From Hyposmocoma kahamanoa (Eukaryota > Arthropoda > Insecta > Lepidoptera > Cosmopterigidae): a stretch of 64,000 bases of DNA. Below the pieces are notes generated by a model, which saw only the letters and a program-made list of their open reading frames with translations, was not told the DNA's origin and did no database searches. A program made the position numbers and the translations under genes. Each line of letters opens with the position of its first letter. The stretch's first letter is position 1. This document shows positions 45,432 through 55,113 of the stretch, piece after piece. The stretch is from positions 5,549,004 to 5,613,003 of the forward strand of contig NW_020653993.1 of NCBI RefSeq assembly GCF_003589595.1, written 5' to 3'.

Positions 45432-45835
45432 TTGGTTCCAACGCTAATGTATGGAAGTGAGTGTTGGGTATGCAGAAGAAGCATGAGAGTATAGAGAGTG
45501 CAGTAGAAATAACATCCTCCACAAAAACATGTAATGTGCAATTATGTGACAGAGTGAAGAATACTGTGATCCGTCAACGATGTGATTTGAACGAGGTTGT
45601 GGTGATAAAAGTAGAAGAGTGTATGTTGAGATGCTTTGTGCACCAAGAGCGACTGAATGAGTGTAGATTAATAAAAGAAATATATAGAGCTAACGTGGAA
45701 GGCGTTATTGGAAGAGCACTGGCACGAAAAACTTTCTCAGATCAAATTGAGAGTGTTCTTAAAAAGACTGCATTGCGCAGTGAGAAGAATAAGAGGGTCT
45801 GTATGAAAAGATTCATAATAATATGGCTATTATCA
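45432..45835 (+). pseudogene. RTE-like LINE polyprotein C-terminus
   Basis: The first codons read LMYGSE in one frame, and a shift leads into VLGMQKKHESIESAVEITSS. The frame then continues through CDRVKNTVIRQRCDLNEVVV, KVEECMLRCFVHQERLNECR, LIKEIYRANVEGVIGRALAR and KTFSDQIESVLKK. The pattern MLRWFGHxERMxExRLxKxIYxAxVxGxxGRGRPxxTxxDQIxxxLKK is characteristic of the end of lepidopteran RTE-like LINEs. Key positions have changed: WFGH is now CFVH, and GRGRPR is GRALAR. The last ORF track codons (RGYVECVR) are SINE-2 sequence. The copy is 5'-truncated, with one frameshift, but the 130-codon block is otherwise open, so it is fairly young. Confidence 0.85.
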
Positions 45836-45840
45836 ATATG

Positions 45841-46073
45841 GCGGGGCTATGTTGAGTGTGTGCGTTAACACACTCAACGTAGCCCCGCACTAGGGAAACC
45901 CTGTGTCGCGGGTGCCATGGACACACACACAGACAACCACAAATTACACTCAAACTCACGAGAGAAATAATGTAGGTAATACAAATATTTCTCCTGGCCC
46001 GGGAATCGAACCTGTGGCCCCTGCATTGGCAGTCCGGCAATGGTAACGGTAACCGTTCGGCCACAGAGGCAGT
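45841..46073 (-). repeat. SINE-2 copy with inverted 3' end duplicate
   Basis: A 21-bp plus-oriented SINE-2 end (45841-45861) faces its reverse complement (45868-45888), with 20 of 21 bases pairing. From 45868 on, a full antisense SINE-2 follows: GGGAAACCCTGTGTCGCGGG, the B box GGGAATCGAACC and GTAACCGTTCGGCCACAGAG. Confidence 0.85.
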
Positions 46074-46164
46074 TAAATTAAGACAAATGTAAGTGAAGCA
46101 AGTGAGGTATGTCTGGATCGTGCTAAATGGCGATCGATTGTCTATCCCAATGAATCTAAGGGCG

Positions 46165-46345
46165 TTAGTATAAATAAAAATCGGTCTGAGCTGGTCAGAA
46201 ATTATGTCCTTGCTTTAAGAGCGGACAAGACATTACGTGTTTTGCTTCCGCTCGGACCACTTTGAATCTTTTCTGAACGATTAAATACGATTTCGCGTTG
46301 AACTTATCGACACGAAATCGCATTTAGTCGTTCTATTATGTATAT
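46165..46345 (-). repeat. Family E copy 4
   Basis: GAGCTGGTCAGAAATTATGT, CTTGCTTTAAGAGCGGACAA and a palindromic stretch around CGATTTCGCG and CGACACGAAATCGC match family E in reverse. Confidence 0.5.
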
Positions 46346-46510
46346 AGTAATTACTCTTAAAAGGTCCAAATTGGAAAAAGCATAGAAACCTAGTCCGCAC
46401 ACGCTAAGTGAGGCAAATTGAAGCGCGCCCATTGGGCCTTCACGAGCGGGCGGGCCTTCAGTGCTTAAGGTCAACTTGCACCGCGAACAGATGAAGAATT
46501 TTAGCTAAAA

Positions 46511-46633
46511 ATGACAAAATGTGCTGTAAATAAGTGTAAAAATGCGCCAGACAAACATAAAATAGATACCAACATCACATTCCACAAGGAAGTAACGCGT
46601 TTCAATTTGTATTTTTATATAAATATTCACTAA
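46511..46633 (+). pseudogene. THAP zinc-finger N-terminus, isolated
   Basis: The 40-codon frame starts MTKCAVNKCKNAPDKHKIDT and continues NITFHKEVTRF. Cys-x4-Cys near the N-terminus followed by ITFHK is the start of a THAP C2CH zinc finger, where the usual text is ITFHKFP. Both cysteines are intact, unlike the copy at 24244. After HKE the sequence reads GTAACG, so a splice donor is possible. The conserved Trp and the C-terminal Cys/His pair do not follow within 100 bp. It could be the first coding exon of a gene, or of a P-element-like transposon, or a fragment. Confidence 0.5.
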
Positions 46634-47487
46634 AACCGAAAATTAACCTACTACTAAAACTAGCCTACATGAATTTGATTTTTGCCTCACTTGTGACAGT
46701 TCGTTTGATATGAAACTATCATTCTATGCGTTATTCTAAGGGAAAAAGTATATAATATGTGTAGACTATACGCCTGTTTGCAAGAACAACGTGTTATTTC
46801 TAATACACCGACATAATATATAAATAACACGTTCTGAAAAAGGAAGTAAGAAGACTGTAAGAAACTCTATATTGCCCTTTACAACGTTGCCGCCAAAATT
46901 CACTAGAACTTATAGAAGCTCCTGAAACAACAATCGTAAATCGCAATCGTAATTTGATTCAAATTGTGGCCTTATAAGTTGATTTTCGGTTAGTTCATAG
47001 AATGTTGCTACACTTTGAAAAACGTTACCCAAAGATGAAGCATTTTGCTTCTATGAATATACATTAATAACCTTTAATATACATTTATTGAATAAAGTAA
47101 AATGTTTTATAAAACTTCTAACAGTATCCGCTTTCCAAGATATCCAGTCTGACAAATGATTCACAATCCCCTTAGTGTTCTAGAACATCTTGTTAGCAAG
47201 AAACCAGGTGATTAGTTTACTCGATGCTGTCCGCTGGAGTTAATGATGCTAAAAATAAATAAACCTCAAGTTTACTTGAGTTATTCTAGTCAGTACTCGT
47301 TTTTAAACTGGTCGCGTAACAAGTTTGTTGGGAATAAATTGAGTTTGGGATGAGTACTTCTTGATGAATTTGCCCTCATCCTTATAATTCAATGTGACTG
47401 GTACACAACCACAATATATTTCGAGGAAAGAAAGGCGTAAAAGCCGATTTTATTAAAAAATGGTTTACCATATACCACAACCTTGCC
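46634..47487. other. Unassigned DNA
   Basis: No continuation of the THAP frame and no known repeat. Confidence 0.4.
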
Positions 47488-47728
47488 TACCGCCAAGCAG
47501 TAATGTCAGCATTCAAATTTTTTCAAATTTCAAATATTTTTTCAAATCACAGGTACATGGGACTTGTCAACTTATGTCTCAGGGTGACAGGCGCAGTGGC
47601 AGTGCACCTCAGATCTTTGCGAGTTAAAGCTCGGGAGTGGCACTGCAACTGTTATGAACAGACGTGTAGCTTACCATCAGGCGCTCGACTTTTGTTCGTC
47701 CTGTCATGTCCTTAATATAAAAAACAGT
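47488..47728 (+). repeat. Family Alpha copy with small AT insertion
   Basis: GCCAAGCAGTAATGTCAGCA, then a TTTTTCAAATTTC-rich filler, then GACTTGTCAACTTATGTCTC to TTTGTTCGTCCTGTC. The filler replaces the normal segment with GGTTTTGAAGGGTAAGGG. Confidence 0.8.
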
Positions 47729-48004
47729 TTTTTATTTTTTAGTTTTTTAGTGAGACAATGACAAAGTGTTATACATAATCTGATTGAGTTTTGGACGTTG
47801 CAGAATTCTCAATTATTAATGTAATAAAAAACAAACTGATGGATGAACGTTTAAGGTAACCGGTTAAATAATTAAATAAGGCAGGTGGTACGACGGAGAC
47901 TTGAACCATGAACATTTTTTTTATGAAAATGAAAAAGCACTTTTATTAACATTATTGCTACTGTGTAGCAGTAACATCTCTATACAGTTGGACTTTTACG
48001 AAAT

Positions 48005-48562
48005 GGTGTCGCACATGAAACCAAATACAGTCGTAACTCAAAATTAAGGAATTGAGAAAACACAATTAATAAATTAAAAAAGGAATACTGAATGCATCTT
48101 ATTCATATTTATGTATGGCATTTCGCCCTAAAGGGCGTAGCAAATTAAACTTATTATTTAGGAACATTTTAAAATTTAACGTAATTAATTAACATGATTA
48201 TTGAATTATTATTTTTGTATTTATTATTAATTATTATACATAATTATTATATATATTATGTGTACATTTACGTCTTATTATAAATTTAGTAGATAGTAAT
48301 TTGTAATTAGTAATACAGGCAAACAATTATTAACGAAGTTCTTTTTCTATGATCAAATCATGTATCAAAAACACGTATATTATCGAAAAATTAATTAGGA
48401 ATAGTGTAATTATTATTATTTATACATAATACTCAATTATCCATTTATAAACGAAAAAATACATATTGGTTACATTAATTTTTATTTTTTAATTTTCATG
48501 TCGTGATTTCTGTATTCCTCAATTTTGAGCTACGACAATATTTGGTTTCGTGTGTGATGTGT
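48005..48562. mobile_element. 558-bp element with about 60-bp inverted ends
   Basis: The left end holds CATGAAACCAAATACAGTCG and TAACTCAAAATTAAGGAATT. The right end, in reverse complement, holds CACGAAACCAAATATTGTCG and TAGCTCAAAATTGAGGAAT. The interior is extremely AT-rich and non-coding. Flanking duplications were not resolved. Confidence 0.75.
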
Positions 48563-48737
48563 TAATTTCGGTACAAATGTGGAATACTTTAATTCGGATC
48601 GTAGGTTCTAATCTTTTAAGGTATAGTTTTCAATCCCATACTGCAATGGTTAATTTACGTAAAATTCGAATATCTTTGAAGCTTCGACTTTAGTAGTACT
48701 GTATTTTTTCTTTTTGTTGTATCATTGAATGGGAAAT

Positions 48738-48770
48738 AGAGTTCGCCCCGTCACGTGTTATCATAAAAAA
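48738..48770 (+). repeat. Family Alpha 3' end fragment
   Basis: AGAGTTCGCCCCGTCACGTG followed by TTATCATAAAAAAAAA, the last 30 bp and poly-A of Alpha. Confidence 0.65.
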
Positions 48771-48973
48771 AAACTTATATAAGTGTCGATACTTATTGAA
48801 TTTATATATTAGTTTATATTATTATAATATTTCTCCCTTTCTATCATGCACATTGTTGCTCGCTTAATACTTTTGCTCTCACTGCCATGGGTTGGCCGAA
48901 AGAAATCTCTTTTAGAGGTGGCTCTATCTTTGCTCACCTTTCATAGCATTAATTTCGTTATTTCGCACTCTTC

Positions 48974-49189
48974 ATGGAAGAATGACATAAGCGGAATTGC
49001 GTCGAAAACCTTTATTGCTCCATCAGATACAAAAAAATATAACCCATATCCTCGCCAATTCTTGTAACTCTATCTACAATATTGGTCGATAGAATTACAA
49101 GAATTGGAGTGGATATGGATTATATTTTTCTGTATCTAACGGAACAATAAACATTTTTGACGTAACTCCACTTATAACATTCTTCCATC
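48974..49189. mobile_element. 216-bp foldback element, arms about 100 bp
   Basis: Left blocks TGGAAGAATGACATAAGCGG, TTTATTGCTCCATCAGATAC and CCAATTCTTGTAACTCTAT recur inverted on the right as GTATCTAACGGAACAATAAA and ACTTATAACATTCTTCCA. The loop is ATATTGG. The 73-codon frame over the left arm is incidental. Confidence 0.8.
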
Positions 49190-49503
49190 TTTCATGGAAG
49201 ATTGATATTTATAATCTTGTAACATGGACAATTGATTATAGATCATAAGACGAATACAAAACACGTAAATATCTTGTAGTACATAAGACTCAACACAAGC
49301 TATACTTTAGGCTTACGACGCGAAAACCGCTTACTGTACTTTGTTACTTGAAGCGTGTTTCATTGTGTACTCTGTCTTGCTGGCTGCTAATCCGTTATAT
49401 GAAATTCCTTTCTTCGTCTTTGCTATTTGACAGAACATGTTTTTTTTTTCTTTCATGACAGTCAAAGGATCAGTTAATGGATGTACTTCTATTTGACTTG
49501 CGT

Positions 49504-49536
49504 TAGAGCATATGCACACGGCGTATTTTATACGTG
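49504..49536 (-). repeat. Family G end fragment
   Basis: TAGAGCATATGCACACGGCG and TATTTTATACG, reverse complement of the family G end. Confidence 0.5.
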
Positions 49537-49569
49537 CTGATCAACAATCAGTTGTTTGAGGTGGTTGGA

Positions 49570-49912
49570 CGGTTGATTGAGGTGGTATAGTCATCAACCA
49601 GTTATGTATAATATTAATTGATGTTGGTTGATGACGGTACCACTTCAGTGAATCGTGATCATGGGACCTGTAAAGGGCCCGAAACGTTGGTTTGTTTTTG
49701 TTGGTAGGTTACAATCGCGAAAACCTAAGAACTTACGTTTAGTTCTTAGGTTTTCGCGATTGTTACACATAGGAAATGAAACTATTTTTCCGGATTTAAA
49801 TCGCGTATATTTGTTTTTTCAAACAAACCGACGTTTCGGGCCCTTTACAGGTCCCATGGTCACGGTTGACTGAGGTGGTACAGTCTTCAACCAGTTATGT
49901 CTAATATTAATG
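49570..49912. repeat. Inverted Penelope-like tails flanked by direct repeats
   Basis: Two arms share GACCTGTAAAGGGCCCGAAA on the plus strand and its inverse near 49840. The centre is a perfect hairpin built on AATCGCGAAAACCTAAGAAC at 49713 and its inverse. The right arm carries extra CGGATTTAAATCGCGTATAT. Outside, CAACCAGTTATGT-T-TAATATTAAT lies in direct repeat at both ends. The 72-codon frame inside is an artefact. The Penelope-like assignment is tentative. Confidence 0.65.
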
Positions 49913-50026
49913 CAAACCACCCTATTTTTTCACTATAGTTACAATAGTTATTAATTAAATACCTTATTTTTAATTTGTAGCGTAAATTGGAATGTTTTCT
50001 TTGTAAAATTGATTCTGTTTTTGTTG

Positions 50027-50130
50027 GAAAAAGGTTACCTCAGTAGTGGTCCCATTTAGATTTAAAGAAAATATTTCACCTCTAAGGGTGGCAAACTAGG
50101 GGACGAATGACTTTTCAGGTCACTTTTTTT
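50027..50130 (-). repeat. Family F fragment
   Basis: GGTTACCTCAGTAGTGGTCC and CACCTCTAAGGGTGGCAAAC, antisense family F centre. Confidence 0.7.
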
Positions 50131-50267
50131 AGTAATCTGTAGTGGGATTATGTTTTTGATATATGAAATGAACAAATTTCAAATAATTTTTGAAGCACAA
50201 CTACATGAAATTTTAAGTGTAAACTCCAGTGGAGTATATAAGCTTCTTACTTGCAACGCGATGTTAG

Positions 50268-50390
50268 CGCGCGATTGGATCGAGTTACTACATCGCGTTT
50301 GCGGTGCGTATATGTGCAGGTGACGCGCGTTTACGGCGCCGTCAACACGCGTTCCAGCGTATAAAATACGCCATGTGCATAGGCTCTTAA
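50268..50390 (+). repeat. Family G copy
   Basis: GCGCGCGATTGGATCGAGTT, GGTGACGCGCGTTTACGGCG, TATAAAATACGCC and ATGTGCATAGGCTCTTAA. Confidence 0.55.
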
Positions 50391-50455
50391 ATTTTGAGTA
50401 CCAGATCATCAAGGTTTGTTTGAATTGGTTAAATATACTTACTGATTGTTTTGAT

Positions 50456-50930
50456 TTAGTAGCAGCAGAGCTCCTTGCAAAAGAGTTTTTGTAATAGTAT
50501 TACCACTATACTTAATTGTGCCGCCTAGCAGTATTGTGAGCATTCTGCATTTGCATATTTGACTCCTTTGTAGATATGCGTCGAGAAACCGACCAGCGCG
50601 CGTTAACGCGTGGTCGGTGTTTGCTGTATTTGTCGAATAGGCAAACAAGGCAAATACTTTGTCACACATGCTTAATATACTTGGCAAGCAATCGCCATGT
50701 GTAGATACACATGGCGATTGCTTGCCAAGTATATTAAATATGCAAATACAAATAGACATGTCAATTGCCACCATTATGTCTCATGGTGATAGGCGCAGTG
50801 ACAGTGCCCCTCAGATCTTTGCTATTTAAAGTTTAAAGCTCTGAGTGGCATTGCAACAGTTATGGGTAGGCGTGTCGCTTACCATCAGACACACGACTTG
50901 TTCGTCCCATCACATGATGTCATAAAAATC
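50456..50930 (+). repeat. Family Alpha copy split by a foldback element
   Basis: The 5' part TTTAGTAGCAGCAGAGCTCC reaches GAGCATTCTGC. The 3' part resumes ATGTCAATTGCC...TCTCATGGTGATAGGCGC and reaches CATCACATGATGTCATAAAA. About 50 bp of Alpha between the two parts are missing. Confidence 0.85.
50548..50750. mobile_element. Three-hairpin foldback element with near-perfect 66-bp palindrome
   Basis: The ends ATTTGCATATTT and, inverted, AAATATGCAAAT form 12-bp TIRs. Inside are three successive hairpins: ACCGACCAGCGCG/CGCGTGGTCGGT (50588-50618), GTATTTGTC/GGCAAATAC (50626-50657), and a palindrome at 50672-50737 whose arm starts TTAATATACTTGGCAAGCAA and pairs over 32 bp without mismatch, with a 2-base centre. 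It is non-coding. Confidence 0.85.
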
Positions 50931-51162
50931 GTAAAAAAAGAGACAGAGACAGAGAAAGAGACAGTCAGTCTGCCTCCTAAGATACAGTCTTTGATTAGTT
51001 TAGGAGGCAGAATCTCTAAATTTGGTACGCCTTATTTTATATTTTGTGCTACGTTATATCTATATCAATAAAATTTTGTTAAATAAATAATAAAATTGCT
51101 GCTCTGTACTAATTATAAGGCAAAAGTGTTAATAAAGATATTATTATTATTATTATTAGTTG
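50931..51162 (+). repeat. Probable LINE-like tail ending in (ATT)n
   Basis: GTGTTAATAAAGATATTATT followed by ATT repeats to about 51159. TGCCTCCTAAG and TTAGGAGGCA at 50971 and 51000 are inverted. No coding part. Confidence 0.4.
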
Positions 51163-51648
51163 ATGGATATCTCTAGTGTTCAATATATTTTAAGTGGTTA
51201 ATTTGAAATTTTTTTCCTTGTTTTTATTTCTCACTAGATACTATTGTTTGTTTTTGCCTTCAAATTAAAAAGTGCTGTAGTGAGCACATGGTCTCCTACC
51301 ACTGCCTGAAGTATATGTATATTGGTTTTAAACTGTTGGCATTTTGAGGAATTCACTGTTGAATGCAGCGTATTAAAAGACTCCGAACGTCTTTAATAAA
51401 CCTTTAACAGCACCGTTACCGTATTGACTTTAACATTACTGACTTTCATAGACATCTTTACGATCTCTCGAAGAATCTCAGACGTTTATACTAGAACGTA
51501 ACGTTAACTCAAAGCGCCCCATTAAATGTAATTAAACCGTGCTTTGCCACGGCTTCGATTTGATAAAGTTGTTCAAAGTTTAACGGAACTTGGCTTTATT
51601 ATTTTGATTTTGTATCGTTGTGTTATATCAAACCATTTCCGCTTTTAA
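51163..51648. other. Unassigned DNA
   Basis: Nothing recognised. Confidence 0.45.
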
Positions 51649-51775
51649 CGGCCGTATTCCAGAACTCTACTCAATGCTCAAGTCAGGACTTGAGTATGAT
51701 TTAAAGCACTAGAAATCATACTCAAGTCCTTGCCATTAGGGTCGTATTTCTAGTGCTTGAACAACAGTCGATACA
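51649..51775 (+). mobile_element. MITE-4 copy 1, right end missing, core inverted
   Basis: The left end CCGTATTCCAGAACTCTACT and CAATGCTCAAGTCAGGACTT match 53928. The core AAATCATACTCAAGTCCTTG to GGGTCGTATTTCTAGTGCTT is the reverse complement of the core of copy 2. TTA precedes the left end at 51645-51647. Confidence 0.75.
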
Positions 51776-51833
51776 ACCTCAAATGGCTTAGGTTGATTCC
51801 GCATAACAGATACATATACCAATGATTTTTTTA

Positions 51834-51928
51834 ATATCAACTGAACTAAATAGACCTCGTATAGTATACGATATACATTTTTCGAATGGCTTTAATTACG
51901 TTTGTAAAAAAATAGATTCTGAAATAAA
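51834..51928 (+). repeat. Two-copy repeat, partner at 58482-58577 (inverted)
   Basis: ATCAACTGAACTAAATAGAC, CGTATAGTATACGATATACA and GATTCTGAAATAAAG occur inverted at 58482-58577. The class is unknown. Confidence 0.6.
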
Positions 51929-52279
51929 GCCAGTGTCCTTGTCCCTCGACGCAAGCAAAATGAACCTTATTAGGACGGAAAAAATTTGAATTCGACCTTT
52001 AATAGGTCTAATTTTAGGCAGCAAGTATATAGAAAAGAGTAGCTATAGCTATACCAGTGATTTTGTTTTGTGACTGTCACATTGGTGTTTATTTACATAG
52101 CTGCCTATTTACGTAGTGGTACTTACGCAATCTCCCAATTATCTACACATTTCTAGGTTCTTTGTCATCAATTTATGGAATTTTGGTTGAAATATACTAT
52201 GGATTTGAAAGATAATGTTACGTTTTACCCGAAACCCAGAAATAAATAAATAAACTTGTAACGAACTTTATTATACAAC
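51929..52279. other. Unassigned DNA
   Basis: Nothing recognised. Confidence 0.4.
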
Positions 52280-52445
52280 TGCCTCCGAGGTTGAATGGTT
52301 ACGATGCTGGACTGCCACGCACAGGGAGAAATATTTGTATGGCCTACATTTATTTCTCTCGTGAGTTTGGGTGTGATTTGTGGTTATCTATGTGTGTGTC
52401 CATGATAGTCGCGATACAGGGTTTCCCTAGTGCGGGGCTGTGAGT
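52280..52445 (+). repeat. SINE-2 copy with B box deleted
   Basis: The A-box half CCGAGGTTGAATGGTTACGA and TGGACTGCCACGCA run straight into GGGAGAAATATTTGTATGGC, so the B box region is lost. It ends AGTGCGGGGCTGTGAG. Confidence 0.8.
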
Positions 52446-53048
52446 CTGTACGTTATTTATTTATTTATTTCCTTGGAAAGCAAAGTTTTTGCAGAGAAAT
52501 GAAGTTTTTTCGTGTTTATATAATATTAAATCGATAAGAAAATGATATTTTTAACCCAGAAACAAAAATTGTGTTACACGGTGTTATTTGTTTCCATACT
52601 AGCACAACACTACGGTTAAAGACAAGCGGTCGCTGAATTAAGCCGGTTTTTAGTCAATAGTTGAAGTCTTTTATTCAGAAAGAATGGGGTAGGGGTGGTT
52701 TCAAACTTTCAATTATTTCGAGTTTTACAGGCGAAACAGGCGAATATAATTACTAAGTACTCAGAAACTTTTTAACCCGGTAAAACTTCTCTTCCAATTA
52801 TATCTAAACGTCAAGGTAAACTTTTAATTGGTTAGTTAATTACGCTAACGATGCTCGGATATCGACATTGTACATGTTTTCAAGAAAAACATCCGATAAT
52901 TCAGATATAGAGTGTCACTGCGAAACCTTGACCGAATGTTCATCTTATATCTAAACGGTTAAGGTAACTTTTGCGGGAACTAATGAACGAAAGTATTGTA
53001 TTGGCAAATATTACGCTAGAATGAAACAGATTCAGGGGACCACGGATA
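52446..53048. other. Unassigned DNA
   Basis: Nothing recognised. Confidence 0.4.
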
Positions 53049-53050
53049 AA

Positions 53051-53280
53051 CTCCGTGGCCGAACGGTTACCGTGCTGAAATGCCACGCTGAGGTCGCGGA
53101 TTCGATTCCCGAACCGGGAGTAATTATTGTATGGCCTACATTTCTCTCGTGAATTTGAATGTAATTTGTGATTGTCTTTGTGTGGGTCCATACAACCACA
53201 AAATACACTCAAAGTCACGTGAGAAATGTGTGGGTCCATGGCACCCGTGATACAGGGTTTCCCTGTTGCGGGGCTATGAG
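53051..53280 (+). repeat. SINE-2 copy with internal inverted duplication
   Basis: The complete tRNA-like head CTCCGTGGCCGAACGGTTAC with CTGAAATGCCACGC and B box GGATTCGATTCCC folds, with CTCC/GGAG at the ends. The loop TGCCACG resembles tRNA-Gly(GCC). Within the body, 53139-53176 recurs inverted at 53192-53228. Confidence 0.85.
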
Positions 53281-53927
53281 CCTACTTCGTCCTCTTTTAT
53301 CTGCAAGAACCTTGTGTCAATGCGACAAGTATAAAGGATAGCTGCCTTCTGTAACAAGTGGTATATGTCCATCTTAGGGAGAAGGGGGTGTCTGAAAATC
53401 ATCTCCAATCCAAAAATATGTACTTAGTTGTATTTTTTAATTTTTTTTTTTTGTAATTTTATTTTGTTTATTTTGGAGGCAATAAAGCGAGTATTTTTTT
53501 AACTTTATTTATATGTTTGGTGGTAGATTCAGGGAATGCAATGACTGGTGGTAGCTGTTCGGGATGACGCCTGTCGTTGAAATAACTATTGGTCTTATCA
53601 TTACATTCTTTAGATGCCATGTATGGCCTGTGTATTCAGAGAGATTTTCACATATAGTAGGTACACTGTTATTATTATTATTATTTATCTATTTTAGACT
53701 GTCGCCTCACCCTAGGCCTAGACGATTTTAATGGGAAAGGCGATATTTCCCGGCACTGGCACAGTCGGCCCGGGTCAGGGACTCAGGTTCAAGAACCGGC
53801 GAACAATACGTGCCGTATCGACCAGGACCGCCTTCAGCATTATTGTTATTATTACAATTTCGTGCTTCGAGAGAAGGGCCCCAGGAGTGGGTCCGACGAC
53901 TATGCCTTATAAAACATTTAAGTCTTA
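53281..53927. other. Unassigned; GC-rich piece at 53690-53930
   Basis: GGCGATATTTCCCGGCACTG and GTCGGCCCGGGTCAGGGACT are GC-rich and look like repeat debris. A (TTA)n tract lies at 53669-53686. The two frames here have no motif. Confidence 0.35.
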
Positions 53928-54107
53928 GGGTCGTATTCCAGAACTCTACTCAATGCTCAAGTCAGGATTTGAGCAGACTTGAGTATGATTTCAAGCACTG
54001 GAAATACGACCCTAATGGCAAGGACTTGAGTATGATTTTCAGTGCTCACTGCAATAGGTACTCAAGTTCTGACTTGAGTATTGAGTAGAGTTCTGGAATA
54101 TGACCCT
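53928..54107 (+). mobile_element. MITE-4 copy 2, complete, TTA duplication
   Basis: The left end GGGTCGTATTCCAGAACTCT and, in reverse complement, the right end GGGTCATATTCCAGAACTCT continue as an inverted repeat of nearly 40 bp. TTA flanks both sides (53925-53927 and 54108-54110), as for PIF/Harbinger elements. It is 180 bp long and non-coding. Confidence 0.85.
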
Positions 54108-54148
54108 TAGTCTCAAATTGAAACTAGCCTTAATAATTATAACCTTTT

Positions 54149-54600
54149 TATAAAAAAAAAACCAACCTCAAAAGTTAGCTCCGCTTTTGCTATGTTCGTT
54201 ACCATAATCACGTCAACAATAACAGAAACTAAAGTCTTTCTCAAATTCTATAAGCCCAAACACAAAGTACCTGATGATTCATTCATTCATTCACTGTTGA
54301 AGAGTTGCTCTCGGCTGTCTGTCATTTCCGTCATCAGATCTCTAAGTGCCAAATTAAATTGAAATCGATTAACGGAAAGTGAGTAAAATTCGATAAACTG
54401 TATTCATTCCCTAATATGACACCCTTAAAGGTGGAAAATCTTCTTTAAATTTGAATGGAGCCACCACTGAGTTACCTCCTTTCCAATAACAAAAAGAACC
54501 ATCGAAATCAGTTAATAAATGTCGGAATAATCACGTAACATTCACATAAAAAAATACAATTGAATAGAGAACCTCCTACTTTTCAAAGCTGGTTAAAAAT
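54149..54600 (+). repeat. Family F copy with about 170-bp internal insertion
   Basis: CAACCTCAAAAGTTAGC at the left, an unrelated segment containing CATTCATTCATTCATTCAC, then AATTGAAATCGATTAACGGA, CCTTAAAGGTGGAAAATCTT and GAGAACCTCCTACTTTTC. Confidence 0.65.
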
Positions 54601-54892
54601 ATAAATAATATGAAATAGTCACTGTGTTCTAATATATACAGTATGAAATAAATCTAATAGTGTTTAGGTGCAAAAACACATTCCTCTACGCGGAATATAT
54701 ATAAAGTTATTAAAAAATGGTGCACATTAAATATTGACTCAGATGAACGATCAAACGTAGTCGAATTTAATTAGAATTCCTAATGTTTGGCATTACTTAT
54801 GCCAATACCAACCCAGTACTTGAATGAAATACAGACTATTACAAAAATGTTGGTTATGCACTTTTCGAATAGCCTGTGCAGTAGGTAGGTAC
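54601..54892. other. Unassigned DNA
   Basis: Nothing recognised. Confidence 0.4.
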
Positions 54893-55113
54893 TACTCAGA
54901 ACTTTGAGTCGCAAAGATCGGAGGAACATTGTCACTGTGCCCTTCACTCTGAGATATAAATTGACATGTCCTATGTGCCTGTAATTTCACCAGCACCCTT
55001 GCCCTTCAAAACTAGAACGTAGTCATGCTCACATTATTGCTTGGCGGCAGAAATAGGTGAGGTAGTAGGCAGTACTTCCCAGGACAAACTTTTTCACAAG
55101 GAGCTCTAACTAG
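54893..55113 (-). repeat. Family Alpha 5' two-thirds
   Basis: CTCAGAACTTTGAGTCGCAA, GCACCCTTGCCCTTCAAAAC and CTTTTTCACAAGGAGCTCTA, antisense Alpha reaching near its 5' end. Confidence 0.85.

Noticed and set aside
50672..50737. MicroRNA gene
   Set aside because: The hairpin is perfect, but it sits in a foldback transposon; real microRNA stems usually have bulges and conservation, neither of which can be shown here.
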